The translations under genes and the position numbers were made by a program. Below the pieces are notes generated by a model that saw nothing but the letters and a program-made list of their open reading frames with translations, ran no database searches and was not told the DNA's origin. Shown piece by piece: positions 44,160 through 56,264 of a DNA stretch of 64,000 bases (the stretch's first letter is position 1; each line of letters opens with the position of its first letter). Source of the DNA: Episyrphus balteatus. Lineage: Eukaryota > Arthropoda > Insecta > Diptera > Syrphidae. Location of the stretch: positions 79,505,150 to 79,569,149 of the forward strand of contig NC_079137.1 of NCBI RefSeq assembly GCF_945859705.1, given 5' to 3'.

Positions 44160-44720
44160 AAAACAATGCACTGTTTTTACCCAAAACTCTTGGGTCCATT
44201 TGGTACCCGGGCACGTCGGTGTCTAGGGAAATGAGGAGTCGGACTCTTTAGCAAAATCGGGACCAATTTTCTTATTAATAGGACCCAAGCCTTATTTCGG
44301 GAAAGAATAAAATAATATTCGAAACAAAACAAAAAAAGACGACGAGACCAAAAGGGCAAAAGACTGGGCAATGCCAACTACCAAAACTGAGACATGCCAA
44401 AATGATTCTCGGGAACTACAACAAAGAGCTTTTCAAATCCTATATCAGCTTAAATAGAAATATCCTCAGGATAATCACAGGTCTTTTCATGGGCCTCTGC
44501 AAATTAAGAGGTCACCTACAAATTTTGGACCTGCAATTAACAAGAAGAAACACTAGACCACATTCTAGGGAGTTGTAATGCTCTAATACACCAAAGATTC
44601 AAACACAATACACTCTATGAAAATACCCCAAATACTCAATCTCCCGATAGGAATCATCATACATCCCAAATACCAATTGGCAGTACGGAACGACTTAAAG
44701 ATAGCTTATAACTTGATCAA
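44160..44720 (+). pseudogene. Degenerate LINE RNase H/C-terminal fragment
   Basis: The frame LVPGHVGV-stop-GNEESDSLAKSG at about 44199-44258 is an RNase H C-terminal motif. Downstream, in shifted frames, is SYISLNRNILRIITGLFMGL, then QETLDHILGSCNALIHQRF, typical of jockey/I-type LINE C-termini. Many stops and shifts. Confidence 0.7.
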
Positions 44721-46369
44721 TCTACTCCTACTGTTATACGAAGCATTTTCATTATATGGACAAGTATAATTGGTAGCTCTGTTTAAATATGAAAATGAAA
44801 TTTATTTGAAGACTAAAACGCAATTATTTTTGAAAGTTTAATAAAGTATTTCTGCTTTGGAAATTATTATTGAAATGCAAATTCTCTTTGCATGATATCA
44901 AGGCAGTTTAAGGATTCTTTTATATTGAAAAATCGAATTAAATAAAGATGAAAAGCTAGAAATCAATCCAGTGAATCAAGCTGGAGACCTTAGTTGGAAT
45001 GTGAAAATGTCTACTGACTGATTAAATCTTCGTTTTCCAATAACCTTAAGAATTTATTTATTTGAAGGAATACTGACAGGACCAGCCTGAAAGCTAATTT
45101 TATTCCTTCAATTAAATTCCACGCGACGACATACTGTTAAATAAATAGCTAATTTTATAGTTAAGATTTAAAAAAATGTTCAAGAGATCAGTGAACTACC
45201 GCCTATAACTTATGAGATTACATTGTCTGCTGAGTGAATGTTATGGCATGGTATTTAGCAATTTATATATTCAGTGGTCAGATAGAATTAAAAATATTTT
45301 ATGTTTTAAACATATTAAAATCTTTTTTGTTTTGTTTTAGACAACCACTTTTGTTTTGAGACTGTACAAAATGTATATATATTAAGATACATATATATAA
45401 TATGAATAATTTTAATAAAATTGTTGTACAATAAATTCATTCAATGGTATTTAATTTTAATTAATTTTTAATTAATATTTCTATTTTATTTTTTTGTTTA
45501 TTGCAAACTATAATGTTCTTAAATATAATTTTATTATTTTATTTTTTTGTTGTATATATTTCTAAGTAATTCTCATTTGCAATTGTGCAATATATACATA
45601 AATATATATATACTTATATATATACTTACATAAATATATAAATAAATATATATAATTTTATATACGTATTTAAAAATTGGATTAAGGTACTTAAAAGGAT
45701 TGTTTGGAAAAGTATACAGATTGAAACATAGAGAACGTTTATTTTATAAATATTTTAAATTTGTTTTGTATTTATTTTGTTTTTTTACTTATAAAAAAGA
45801 AAGTTTTATTAAAATGATTTAGGACAGAACAAAAATAAATATTCATCGAAATAATTAATTAAAATTAAAGAGATTTTTACTGGTTGTGTTAAGGAAAGAA
45901 GATTTTGTTATGTTTTATTTAATTTTATTTTTTTGTTTATGGATAAATAGAAAGCTTAATTGTTTATATAAATTCCAGTTTATTTTCTTTTTGTTATATT
46001 TTGTAATTATTTATTATATATAAATTGTAAGGGCTAAAAAAATAAACTTATGGATTTTATTTTTTATTTATTTTTTGTTGTTGTTCATTTTTAGTTTTTA
46101 ATTGAATTGCAATTCGATTTTATTATTTTTATTTTATATTCTTTTAGTTTCGAATTTAGTTGGTTTGTGGACAATATATAAAAATTTGATTTGCTATGTG
46201 TAGATTTGGAATAAAATTAATATACTTAATATAGTACAAATAAAACATATCAATACGGGCAGAATCACTATAAACCGCAGTGATCTGTGTTGAAGAAAAC
46301 AAAAATAAACCGAAATAATGGTATTTCATTAAATATTTTTACATACCTTCTCTGCCCCAAGGCTGGATG
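44721..46369 (-). other. RhoBTB 3' flank, probable 3' UTR
   Basis: AT-rich sequence immediately after the RhoBTB stop on the minus strand. Several reverse AATAAA sites are present, so the poly(A) site cannot be chosen by eye. Confidence 0.35.
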
Positions 46370-46497
46370 TCAGAGATTCAAATCAACTTCCTGCTCCATA
46401 TCAATGTGATTAATTGAATTTGCAGTGCTGTTAAATATTTGATTTCCCTCAGCATCGTTGTTGTTGCTGTTATTGCTATCGCCTCTTCGACTTTTAC
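46370..46497 (-). CDS. RhoBTB: RhoBTB coding exon 12
   Basis: GT completes the Gly, then KSRRGDSNNSNNNDAEG and the C-terminus MEQEVDLNL before TGA at 46372-46370. Low conservation, but phase and acceptor (CTAACAG) fit. Confidence 0.75.
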
Positions 46498-49400
46498 CTG
46501 TTAGCCAAGAAAATACTTTTTCCAAATTTCACAATTATTGTCAAGTTAAACTAAAAAGATAAATCTCATTCACTACCACACCCAAGATACATACACTCAG
46601 CACACAACTCAATACCAAACCATAGATGAATTTTATAGAAAATATTTGCAATGCAAGCTGGACAGCAGAATTTTGTGGTATTCCGAAAAATACATCCAAC
46701 CAACCTCAGTTTTATATGATGATGAAGACAGTGAAATAATGAATGAACGACAACCAAAATGATGAATAATATAATTTTTTTAACATAACAAACCCTTTTA
46801 TTGTATACTCTACGTAGTCGTGACATAGGTTCTGTTACAAATTTGGTACACCGTATTTTTCTTTGATTCTGCTTGCAACCACTTTAATAGCAAGTTTGTT
46901 AAATTAAAGAACAAAATATAATCGACTCGTCAACATTGTCCAATGACACAAATTAATAGTAAATAGTTTCAGGAGGTAGCAGCCAATAATTGACAATAAA
47001 CTTAAAAAAAGTGAAAAAGTAAAAAATGGCGCCCAACTTAAGATCAACGCTGAGCGAATTTAATAAAAAAGTGCTTAAAAATGTTTAAGAAGAGATTGAT
47101 ATACATGAACTAGCGGAGTTTATTCATCATCTGCAGAATCATCTTCCTCACATAAGCATATATTTAATTTTAACTTTTGAGACCAAAAGAATACGAGCTT
47201 TCCTTGCAAAATAATGGACAACTCGAATTGATTTTTGTCTTTTTTTAGATTTGTTGGACCGTTTATATAGAAAAAACGTAGAATAAATGTCAAAAGATAT
47301 AAGCCAAAGAGGAAAAATATTCAATATAACATCAATATGAAAAAACAAAGGGGTTTGTTTTTCCAATGAAAAGTTTGTATTAACATTCATTAAAATGAAG
47401 ACCCAAAAGGTACTTAGTTTAGTATTAATCTTCAAGATAATCGAATTACTAGGTTAACGTGAAAAGTTCTTTCCCTGGCAATGATCGACAATTATTTCCA
47501 CTCAAAAAATGCTTTTGTTTTTCTACTTTTCAAGTTAATCGATCAGCAGAATCCTTTCCGCATTCCAAAAATCTTTGGCCATAACCTTTTCGGTAAAGAC
47601 GATGATCGACTTTGCAGAGCGGAACAAAGATTTCTATCTACTGCTCCGACTGTTGTTTGGTTTGGTGTATAGTGGTGGACCCAAGTCTTGTTTATGGTTA
47701 CAGATTCCAATAAAAAGCTATCATCATTCTTTAACACTTTAATTTCTGAACTTTAACAAGGCTCTCAATAAGTGGAAAACCTTGTTTTCATTTAAAAATC
47801 GGACCCAATACCTCTTGTCAAGCAATGGAAACAAATTTATTCTTATCACTTCAGTTTGTAAATTTCAAGCAGCTCTCAGCAAGTTTTTGTTTTTCGTTTG
47901 AAGGATTCATCAGTAAATCCGTCCTTATCTGAAACTTGTCATAGTTCTACATCATACTCTTTGGCAGGACAACTGAAGGGCAAGGTCGTTCAAGAACAAG
48001 AGACTGATCAAGCCGGTCTTTATTTGATTTAGCTTTGAATATGTCGAAGTAACCCATATAAAGTCTTCGCTTAGTAGGTGTTAAGTTTAAAAATGGCGCC
48101 CAACGTTTCAACTATTTCAAAACGATGTAGAACCAATATGTACTAATAACAACAAAAATTCTAAATTATTTACATATTTCAATTCTTGAACTCAAAGGAA
48201 CTTTAGCGGATGGTTAGTATAGAAACTTTATTTTAAATATGCATATGTTATTTCCATTTGTAACAGAAAATTAATATAAATTCATGGCTGTAGGATAGAA
48301 AATGAAGAAGAAAGACATACGCTAGAAATGTTTTAAGATGTGATATATTTTGAAATGAAAAATATTTTTGACGAAATCAATGTACACGTTATGTATTTTA
48401 TGCATAACAACTATTTTCTTACCCTTCTAATTTGTTTCCATACTAAATTTTAAAAACAAAACTTCCAAAGTAAACAAAAAAATATCAAAAAATAAATAAA
48501 AACCGAAACATCACCATTGAATTGAAAAACCAGACTCTATTAAATAAAAAAATCCATCACCACTAACAAAAAACAAAAAATATAAAAATTATATTAATCA
48601 TTCGTCGCTTACCTCCGGTAAAGCATAAGCATCCCTCGTCGTCACTTGGTGAATCACCACGTGCATCTTTCAATTCCTTATTCATCTCATTAATGCATCG
48701 CTGATAGTAGTCATAGTCTTTAAGATACCATACTGGTGGCCATCGATGCTCACGCAGATATTCCTGATTATCCTGATGCAGGGCTTTTAAGCCTTTTAAT
48801 GAGAACTTACAAATAATATTGTAATTGACACACAGATAAGACATACACCATTCGGCCAATTGGTGTGCGTTATGAAGCTAAATTTAAAGAAAAATTAAAT
48901 AATTTAAAATCAAGTTAAGTTTAAAAAAAAATTGAATTTACCTTTACTGCTTCAAGCAGCTTTAAACAATGATCAACTGTTTCATTTGTCTCGTTTTGTG
49001 ATATTAAAGTCAAATCTTCAATCGCTCTACACTCGACCAAGTTCAATAATCTCGGTAAACAAAGCCTGTTTGCTAATTCCAGAAGATTTAAACATTTATC
49101 CGCAGAAACTGCAGGAATTTCATCTGTATAGAGATAACATAGAAGCTTGTGGAATGTATAGACCGTAACGCCAGGAAATACAATCTATAAACAAAAAATA
49201 ATTCATTAGAAGTGTCGATACATTCAATAAATTTAAAATTTCTTTTGTTACTTACAACACTTGAATGTGCTTCTCGAAAGTCGCCAGTTAACATTGCACG
49301 CATCACATCACATCTAGCTACTAGAATAGAACGATGTGCTTTCATGTGACCATCGTCCAGCTCAAAGGTAACATCACTAAAATAACCATCGCCTATACAA

Positions 49401-52400
49401 TGTTTTTCCATATTCTCCTTAATACTCTAATAAAAAACAAAATATTCCAAAATCGAAGAAATAAAGTAATTTTATTCACAAAAAATTTTAATTTATTTAA
49501 AAAATTAATTATATTTATAATACTTTTTCAGTAGAAAAAAAAAAATAAAACAAAAACTCACTAAGCAATAATGTTGAATTGGTTCTTCTGATAGACTAGC
49601 TAAAACATTTTGCGGCTTAGAAAGGAGCAGTGTTAGTTGAGGCAGTTCTAAGAAGTCAGCTGCTTGTTTTATTTCCTAAAAACGGGGTATATAATAGAAT
49701 GGAAATTTTGTCATGATGAAATGAGGAAAAAAAATATTTTTTTTTTATATATGAAAATTGATATAATGATTGGAAATGATAAAAAATCTCTGAGTTATTA
49801 GTAATGTCATTTTACGATACGATATATTGACTTTTGACAAACCAATTTTATGGTGATTTTTACAAAACTAAAGTGAAATAAATCAAAACAAAAAAGCTTC
49901 TCTGTACAACGCCTTTAAAAATATATTTTCAAGGTTAAGTTTTTAAAACAATGATTGAAATTTTTTTTAAACAATACTTTTTTCGATGTATTGGATGGAT
50001 GATATATTGTAGAGCCAAACATTTTTTTTTTTGGTTCATTTAAGTATTTTGAGAAGGTCGAAAATGCAGATTTATTGCAATTGGTTTAAATATTACGTGT
50101 CCAAAGTTTAATCAAAATCTTTAGAGCAGTTTTCGAGAAAATTGAAAGCATCAAACATTTTGTATAGGAGGTACACGTTGTTAGTGAGATATAAAACCGC
50201 TCGGAATGATGTTAACTACGAAACGAAGTATGCCATTGGATTTCTTGTACCAAAAGGATTTTTGGGAAAAAAATGCTAAATCGAAAGAGCTGCTTAAAAA
50301 AAATTATTTTGTACATGTGTATACAAAATTTCTAACTTACATACATAATATGTACTTGAACGCCTTTAAATAAACATTTTTGTTAAAATCAATTAAATCG
50401 TTTACGAGTAGTTCAGACATGAAAAAAATGGTTCTGTGGCAGGCACAGTAATAATGGCTCAAAAATATTTGTTTTTTAACTTTAAAGTACGACTTAATTT
50501 TCCATATTACACACAAAAGTTGTATTAAAATCTTTTTTTATGTATGTAGTCTCATACCATGTTTGAAGAGTAGGTTAGGTTCTATTTTAAGACAGATACA
50601 GACTGACAGATTTGCGGAACCGACTTTTTTTAACTATTCTCTATCATCCTTATATCATATATGATTGTTATCTCGAGTTCAATTTTCAGAATTCACGTAC
50701 AAAGGCACAAATGCAAAGACAGATGCACGGAAGGCATGACGAAAACCACTTGACTTCTCCATCATCCGTTATGTTGGTTTTAATTAAAACCTAAAATTTT
50801 TATTTGAATGAAACCAATTCTTGCCCTATAGAGTAAAAAGGTAAGTAGGTAGAGATGGCGGTCATAAGTAACCTGGCTTGAAGACCCAATTAGCGCAAAA
50901 TGCGCCGTTTTGATACCAAAACTTGTGAATTCTGTGAGTTATAAATGGATTTATCAAACTAATATGATTTTAAGAAAAACCAATGTTTAGGCTGTCCTAA
51001 AACCATTTCGTTGCATTGAGGAATGAAATCAAATCTTTGATCTTTGTTTCTGAGATTTTATCTATTTCTGTCATTGAAAAATTCACTCCCCAGAAAGAGT
51101 GCTCTATTTCTAGAAAGTGGATGACCATCTCTTTTTCCTGCTGATTCAAACAACTGCGACAAAAAATATATTGTGAAAGAATTTTTATAACTTAGCAATT
51201 ACGAAGCACTTGTCAGCAGAGATCAGTGGATGTCGTATAAAAATTTCTTCCCCAACCCTGCTTTCCTACTTCTTATTTTTCATGAATGCTCTATAACCAC
51301 AGTTAGAACTGGGCCAAATTGAAATGGGATGTGAAGCACCAACTTTCAAATCAGAACAGAATCATTATAATTGGTTCGCTCAGTTGAACTATCTGGGGAA
51401 AACACATCAAAGACAGTCAAATAAGAACTTCCTCCTTCTTTTAATTCAGTCAACAACTAAGGGGAAGCAAAAAAGCACTGAGTCAAAAGATAGAAATGAA
51501 AAAAAAAAAAAATGTGGCTGAAAAATAAATACAACTTTTAAAATTTTATATTTTCATTTTAATATAATAAACTGTGAACAAATTGGGCCTAAATAACAGA
51601 TTTAATCTAATTCAGATAGTTTCAGAAAATTCTTAACTTTCAAAATATATATTTTTATTAAAAAACGATGTACATTGTTAACATTTAATGACATTGTATT
51701 GTTCCCAATTGTCTAATAAAATAACTCATACAACTTCAACTTCAACTTAAATAAAAAAATAAAGAACAATGATAAAACAATATCATGGTGGGTAGACGTT
51801 TTGTTTTACTTGTATTTTAAAAATATTTACCAAAAGTAATCCGATTGGAGCAGTCTGAGAAGATTGTAAATTTGTCAATTTCAATTTTAACAGAAACAAA
51901 AAACATAAGAATTGAATTTCTCTTCTAATTTAAATTATTTCTTTTTTTTACCATTTCTAAACTCTAACACTCAACAAAAAAAAAATAAAAAAAGAAAAAA
52001 ACTACTACAAGTACATATATCAAAAGAAAAATTTTCTCTCAAATTTTACCTGAAGATTGTGAAATTCCTTTTCTATTGTTCCAGTGTATATAAATTTAAG
52101 ACACTGATTCATTGCTTGTGGTGTGATGATTTTTGTCATTGTGACAATTGTCTGTGTTACATTCACGCCACGATTATTTTCCATTTGAACAATACGTATA
52201 TTTTGAAATATCGGATGATGTAAATCCTTGTAGAGATCTGTTGATTTCTTTGATTCGATTAGTGGTAGAGCTTGATAGCTGGATCGACGTTTCAAATGTT
52301 CCCACATTCTGAGGTGCAGGCATAAGAAAACGCGCTCAATTTTATTAAGAAATTCATAATTTTTACTTACAAGTCTGTAAATACCTCAAAGTTCTTGACT

Positions 52401-53713
52401 CGTTACGTATTAGACACTCTGTGTCATCGTTAAAATCAGCCGTTGTTGCTTCACCAAATGTGGAACTTATCTATATGTATTTGGTTGAAATTTTAATGCT
52501 ATTTCTTTTAAAGTATTTTTCTGCGCTTCTTACCATACTCGATTCACTACTACTTCTACCTCCCATATCCGAAAGCTCTGTAGTGAGCAATCGGAAGAAG
52601 ACATTTGAAGCTGCGGCTAACATAAATTTATGCACAGCAAATTTTGTTGAGCCAACAATGAGTATCAGATCCGTGTAGCATTGGGATACCAACATACTGT
52701 ACATGTCTTTCCTGTAATTGCCAACAACAACGGTCACCTCTGGTGGTGGAGGCTTTGGTGGACGAAATGGTGCCTAAATTAGAGCTTATGTTTAACTGCT
52801 TTTTCTTATTTATTTCTTGATAATAAACTACTTTACCTGTAACAGAGGTTTTTGAACCTTTTTCAGGTTTGTCATCCAGAATCGTTGCTGACGCCTTGCA
52901 ATCAATGCTGAACGGATAGCATTTTCAAAAAGCTCATTCACTCCAAAGTATGTGAACACACTGGTTTCATAATATGCAACTCCAAGTTCCTTAGCCACAG
53001 CTCTAGCCTCGTCTGGCATTACCAAATCACTCTTTAACGCAGCTCTTTAAATGAAAAATGTGAATTCAAGTAAAATTGTATATATTTTTCTTTTAATAGA
53101 AATCTACCTAACAAATGGACTTCGCTCGCCAAAATATGATAAATACTTTTCATCTCGATACATGTATCGCAAATCATTCTTACAGCCTACTAAAATAACT
53201 GGTGTATCTGGACAGAAACGACGTATTTCTGGATACCACATTGCTTTACAATTCCTTAATGATGTTGGACTTGCTATTGAGAAGCACAATAAGACTACAT
53301 CGGATCTGTTTTAGAAATTAGAAAATTATTAATTATATAAAATGAAAAACATATTGAATAACTAACCTTCCATAAGCAAATCTTCGATCTTTGTCATGAT
53401 CACCAAATGTGTCCCAAAGCCTAAGTGATACATTCACTCCGTCAACAACTTCCCATGATCTTTCAAGGACCTTAAAAAATTTAAATTTTCAAATTAAATT
53501 GTATGTAAGAAACAAAACTTATTTTTAACTCACGTCTTTATATATCCTATATTGATCAATAGCCCAAACAGTTGGCACATGCGTCGATAATAGCTGTGAT
53601 AGCGATACATGTTTATTACAAGCTCTAGCACAAATTAAACGAGTTTTCCCAACAGCAGTGTCTCCAACGAGTACACATTTAACTAATTCTTGATGCGGCT
53701 GTTCGTTATCCAT
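46370..53713 (-). CDS. RhoBTB: RhoBTB, atypical Rho GTPase with two BTB domains
   Basis: RhoBTB proteins are large atypical Rho GTPases that bind Cullin-3 through BTB domains and are thought to act as ubiquitin-ligase adaptors. Minus-strand join: 53713-53534, 53470-53367, 53305-53108, 53044-52837, 52773-52534, 52470-52385, 52308-52050, 49675-49562, 49426-49256, 49184-48942, 48877-48613, 46497-46370 (2196 nt, 731 residues, close to human RHOBTB2). All introns are GT-AG and all phases agree. P-loop GDTAVGKT is at 17-24 and Thr48 is in switch 1. The switch 2 start is DTFG instead of DTAG, and the base-specificity motif reads GCKNDLR (135-141) instead of NKxD, as usual in this family. BTB1 spans about 235-425, split by an insert; BTB2 about 464-600; then the RhoBTB C-terminal helix region. 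There is no CAAX box. Introns of 2.4 and 2.1 kb hold LINE and mariner debris. Confidence 0.95.
46498..48612. other. RhoBTB last intron with mobile-element remnants
   Basis: 2.1-kb intron. Holds a mariner transposase fragment and two copies of AAAATGGCGCCCAAC (47023-47037 and 48090-48104). Confidence 0.6.
47440..47740 (-). pseudogene. mariner-type transposase fragment
   Basis: The minus-strand frame VLKNDDSFLLESVTINKTWV, then HHYTPNQ, corresponds to the mariner motif around the second catalytic Asp (VTGDETWVHHYxPE), here with Asp changed to Asn. Shifted frames continue as LPKRLWPKIFGMRKGF and KTKAFFEWK, recalling KVMAKIFWDAEGILLIDYL. Dead copy; termini not identified. Confidence 0.65.
48613..48877 (-). 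CDS. RhoBTB: RhoBTB coding exon 11
   Basis: LHNAHQLAEWCMSYLCVNYN through HRWPPVWYLKDYDYYQRCIN, the conserved RhoBTB C-terminal region. Donor GTAAGC at 48612 after one base of a Gly codon. Confidence 0.93.
48942..49184 (-). CDS. RhoBTB: RhoBTB coding exon 10
   Basis: IVFPGVTVYTFHKLLCYLYT through HCLKLLEAVK, the rest of BTB2. 81 codons; donor GTAAAT at 48941. Confidence 0.93.
49256..49426 (-). CDS. RhoBTB: RhoBTB coding exon 9
   Basis: SIKENMEKHCIGDGYFSDVT, then the start of BTB2 (HMKAHRSILVARCDVMRAML). 57 codons; donor GTAAGT at 49255. Confidence 0.93.
49562..49675 (-). CDS. RhoBTB: RhoBTB coding exon 8
   Basis: EIKQAADFLELPQLTLLLSK and PQNVLASLSEEPIQHYCL. 38 codons, phase 0. Too broken up to stand out as an ORF; found from splice signals and domain continuity. 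Confidence 0.9.
49676..50837. other. RhoBTB intron 7, part, dispersed-repeat-like
   Basis: At about 50030-50640 there are AATTGGTTTAAATATTACGT blocks and, near 50590-50615, ACAGATACAGACTGACAGAT, resembling a reversed, degraded GTCT-microsatellite element. No exon is seen. Confidence 0.4.
50838..51180 (-). mobile_element. LINE 3' end fragment, same subfamily as 35284
   Basis: GTAGGTAGAGATGGCGGTCA, AATTAGCGCAAAATGCGCCG and TTCACTCCCCAGAAAGAGTG match the 3' UTR and ORF end at 35290-35545. Strongly 5' truncated; inside RhoBTB intron 7 on the same strand. Confidence 0.85.
51181..52049. other. RhoBTB intron 7, remainder
   Basis: Noncoding AT-rich sequence; the ORFs present are low in complexity. 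Confidence 0.35.
52050..52308 (-). CDS. RhoBTB: RhoBTB coding exon 7
   Basis: MWEHLKRRSSYQALPLIESK through CLKFIYTGTIEKEFHNLQ, the second half of BTB1. Donor GTAAAA at 52049. Confidence 0.93.
52385..52470 (-). CDS. RhoBTB: RhoBTB coding exon 6
   Basis: ISSTFGEATTADFNDDTE, CLIRNESRTL. It lies in the insert within BTB1. Phase and splice signals fit exons 5 and 7; donor GTATTT at 52384. Confidence 0.85.
52534..52773 (-). CDS. RhoBTB: RhoBTB coding exon 5
   Basis: Proline-rich linker FRPPKPPPPEV, then the start of BTB1 (CYTDLILIVGSTKFAVHKFM). 80 codons; donor GTAAGA at 52533. Confidence 0.93.
52837..53044 (-). CDS. RhoBTB: RhoBTB coding exon 4
   Basis: AALKSDLVMPDEARAVAKEL through QKPLLQ, the end of the GTPase domain including YYETSVFTYFGVNELF. 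Donor GTAAAG at 52836. Confidence 0.93.
53108..53305 (-). CDS. RhoBTB: RhoBTB coding exon 3
   Basis: SDVVLLCFSIASPTSLRNCK through GCKNDLR and ERSPFVR. Split Arg codons at both ends; donor GTAGAT at 53107. Confidence 0.93.
53367..53470 (-). CDS. RhoBTB: RhoBTB coding exon 2
   Basis: VLERSWEVVDGVNVSLRLWD, then TFGDHDKDRRFAYG; acceptor ends at 53471 and donor GTTAGT starts at 53366. Contains the altered switch 2. Confidence 0.93.
53534..53713 (-). CDS. RhoBTB: RhoBTB coding exon 1
   Basis: ATG at 53713 in an AAACATGG context. Encodes the P-loop and switch 1; donor GTGAGT starts at 53533. Phase 0, 60 codons. Confidence 0.94.
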
Positions 53714-53737
53714 GTTTCCATTACCGTTTTACAGATT
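53714..53737 (-). other. RhoBTB 5' UTR at start of exon
   Basis: TTTTCAG ends at 53738, a likely acceptor 24 bp before the ATG, so at least one upstream 5' UTR exon is expected at higher coordinates; it was not located. Confidence 0.5.
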
Positions 53738-53741
53738 CTGA

Positions 53742-56264
53742 AAATAGACAAAAAAAGTATCACTTGATGATGCAAAAGTATAACGGAAGTGTTTTCCAAA
53801 TTCGAATTTTCTCTTTAATTAATTAATTTGAGTCATTTTTAATCGTATTCCTTTTTAAAGGGTTTGGGTCGCAAAATAAAAAAATACGAACATTTGAAAA
53901 CCCGAAAAATTCATGGAGTCATGAAAGTTGGTCATAATCTTAATCAATTATCTGCACGAGCCATCGTGAAAAATTCCCTCTAAACTTTTAGAATATTTGC
54001 TAAAACTCCACACAATAAAAAGAAAAATAAAAAGGAGGGCTCCCAAATGTAGCCTTATCCCGGGGCCCCGAAAATCCAAATTATGCCTCTACCGTCATAT
54101 AAGAACCTATGCTGAATTTTTTGAACACACTCTTTAATAAGTACATACCTATGTTATGTTTTAGCCTGATGTCTGAGAAGGGCTTTAAAAAAATAGAATC
54201 GTGGTTTTCGATGAGAGGATTATCACATAACGAAAAGAAAAGAGGCTAGAAAGTTGCAAACGACGGTAGACCTATCAAGCGAGAAATAACGATAAAAACA
54301 TTCCGTTTCAAGTTAACAATTTTATTGATCTTAAAAAAGTCTTCAACAAGAACAAAAAAAGAGTTTATGGCACGACAGTATCTTGTTAAAACGGATCACG
54401 CCGAACTGATCTTGCTTCAGTAATGGTTATGCCTCAAGTCCCACCCATCTCTCGATTTTAAAAGGGGTGAAAACAGATCAAAAAGCTTGCAATGAAATTG
54501 TCTCAGGTAGTATTGCAAAATGTTTGAAGAATACTCTTTACAATTCACTGAACTCTGAAAAAGGCTCTGTTTCTGGACAAAAACCAAAAGTAAGCAGGAG
54601 AGTATCTAAGGTTTCAATGTCCAGATTTGTAGATTGTAGATTTGAAGTCCAAATTTGTACTTTTGGGTTACAGCTTCTTGTCAGTATTAAAGGGCATAAA
54701 TTGTAAGACTATACACAGGAATTTTAAATCATATACAAAAAAATAACCGAAGCACTGGGGAAAACATCGAAATAAACAGTGCATGCCAGAGTATCCGTAT
54801 GGCCACAAGTCTTATTTCTCTTTAAAAAATACCATTCGCTCACTGTGTAGAAACTGTAGAAAAATTCACATTTTTGCACGAGTATCTTCCGTCTTGTCAC
54901 AAATTCATTATCGTGGGGCATCTTGTAGCCAGTTTATTTATTCATATTCAAATCTACAAAAAAGAAACATAGTGCACGGTGGCGTATGAGTAATATTTTT
55001 TGAGGAAATTTTTAATTCTTTTAGTTCGTCTTGTTCTGAATCAAAAAGATACATACATTTAAATACAAATTAGGAAACAACAATGTTTATAAAGTTTTCT
55101 TAATAAAATTAGATTGCAACTAAAAAAGGAGTAAGTTCGAGTAGCTTCATACGAAAGTCATTATATTTTTTTTTTAATGAAATCATTATTATAAAAAATG
55201 CTTATGTACCTACATTATGCATTATAATGAGTTTGAAAAACTTTATTTCACTTGGCTAAAAGTTTTGTTTCGAATATCCTTTTCGATAAGAATCATATTA
55301 CAAAAAATGTTCAGTAGCGTGCAAGCAATACATTCTGATTTGTTCCTCCGCTGCCATATACTTGAATAACAGAAGGCTCATTCATTATGTCTATCGTTTT
55401 TTTTACAATAAGAAATAAAAAACTAAACTAAACGGAATCCCTATTAAACACCCTACTATATAAAAAAATAATAATCAATAAAATTAAATTCTTAAAGTGC
55501 TATTCATATATAAGAACAGCTCCCTTACAATATGTACGTCACACTTTGTCGTTAAACAAGAATGAATCAGATAACTGTGTACATTGTATGTAAAGGCATT
55601 TATTTTCACCGTTTGTCAGACTATGTCATCACTGACTAAAAAAACACAAACTAAAATACGTGCTCAAGAACATTGATACAACAAACCAGATAAAATAAAA
55701 AAGGGATGTAGTATGTACCGACAGACGGCTGCGGAACATTTCATCGTTTGTACTTCTGATCCTTCAAATAAATAATAATTATTATTATGTATTTTCATGT
55801 GTCATGTCCTGACAATAATTACAAAGTGAAAAGGAAAATCATAACTTTGAAAAAATCCACATACTATATTTTATCAATTTTATTGTCAACTCCCATGGGT
55901 TAGGTATCATCTCATCATCTTTTCCCCTAACTGCGTTCATATCTTAATGAATTATTATTTTATTTGCAAATGTAATTGCATCAATTCAAACAATTAGCAA
56001 AAGTCTAAAAATATATGTACCGAGAGATTATGGCTAAGGAGGACAGTGAAACTAAACCGAATAATAATAATAATAAATTGACTTATCAAATTAGTGCAGG
56101 TAAAAAGATAGGAGCTACCCTGGGGGCATATAGAGATACATAGATAACACAAGTAAGGCAATACTCTTTTTAAATTATCATTTTTTTTTTTAATTTTTTT
56201 TATGCCTTCAAGTAGATCTTCAATGCATAGAAAAATTAGTGATTACCATCTCAATTCATTACGA
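53742..56264. other. RhoBTB upstream region, nothing firmly recognised
   Basis: Expected to hold RhoBTB 5' UTR exons or promoter, but none could be placed. A 79-codon frame at 54467-54706 and one at 54783-54989 lack recognisable motifs. TTATCCCGGGGCCCCGAAAA at about 54056 resembles the GGGCCC-type sequence near 61310 and may be transposon debris. Confidence 0.3.

Noticed and set aside
42259..46369. Specific poly(A) sites for RhoBTB
   Set aside because: Too many AATAAA-like sites in AT-rich DNA to choose one without transcript data.
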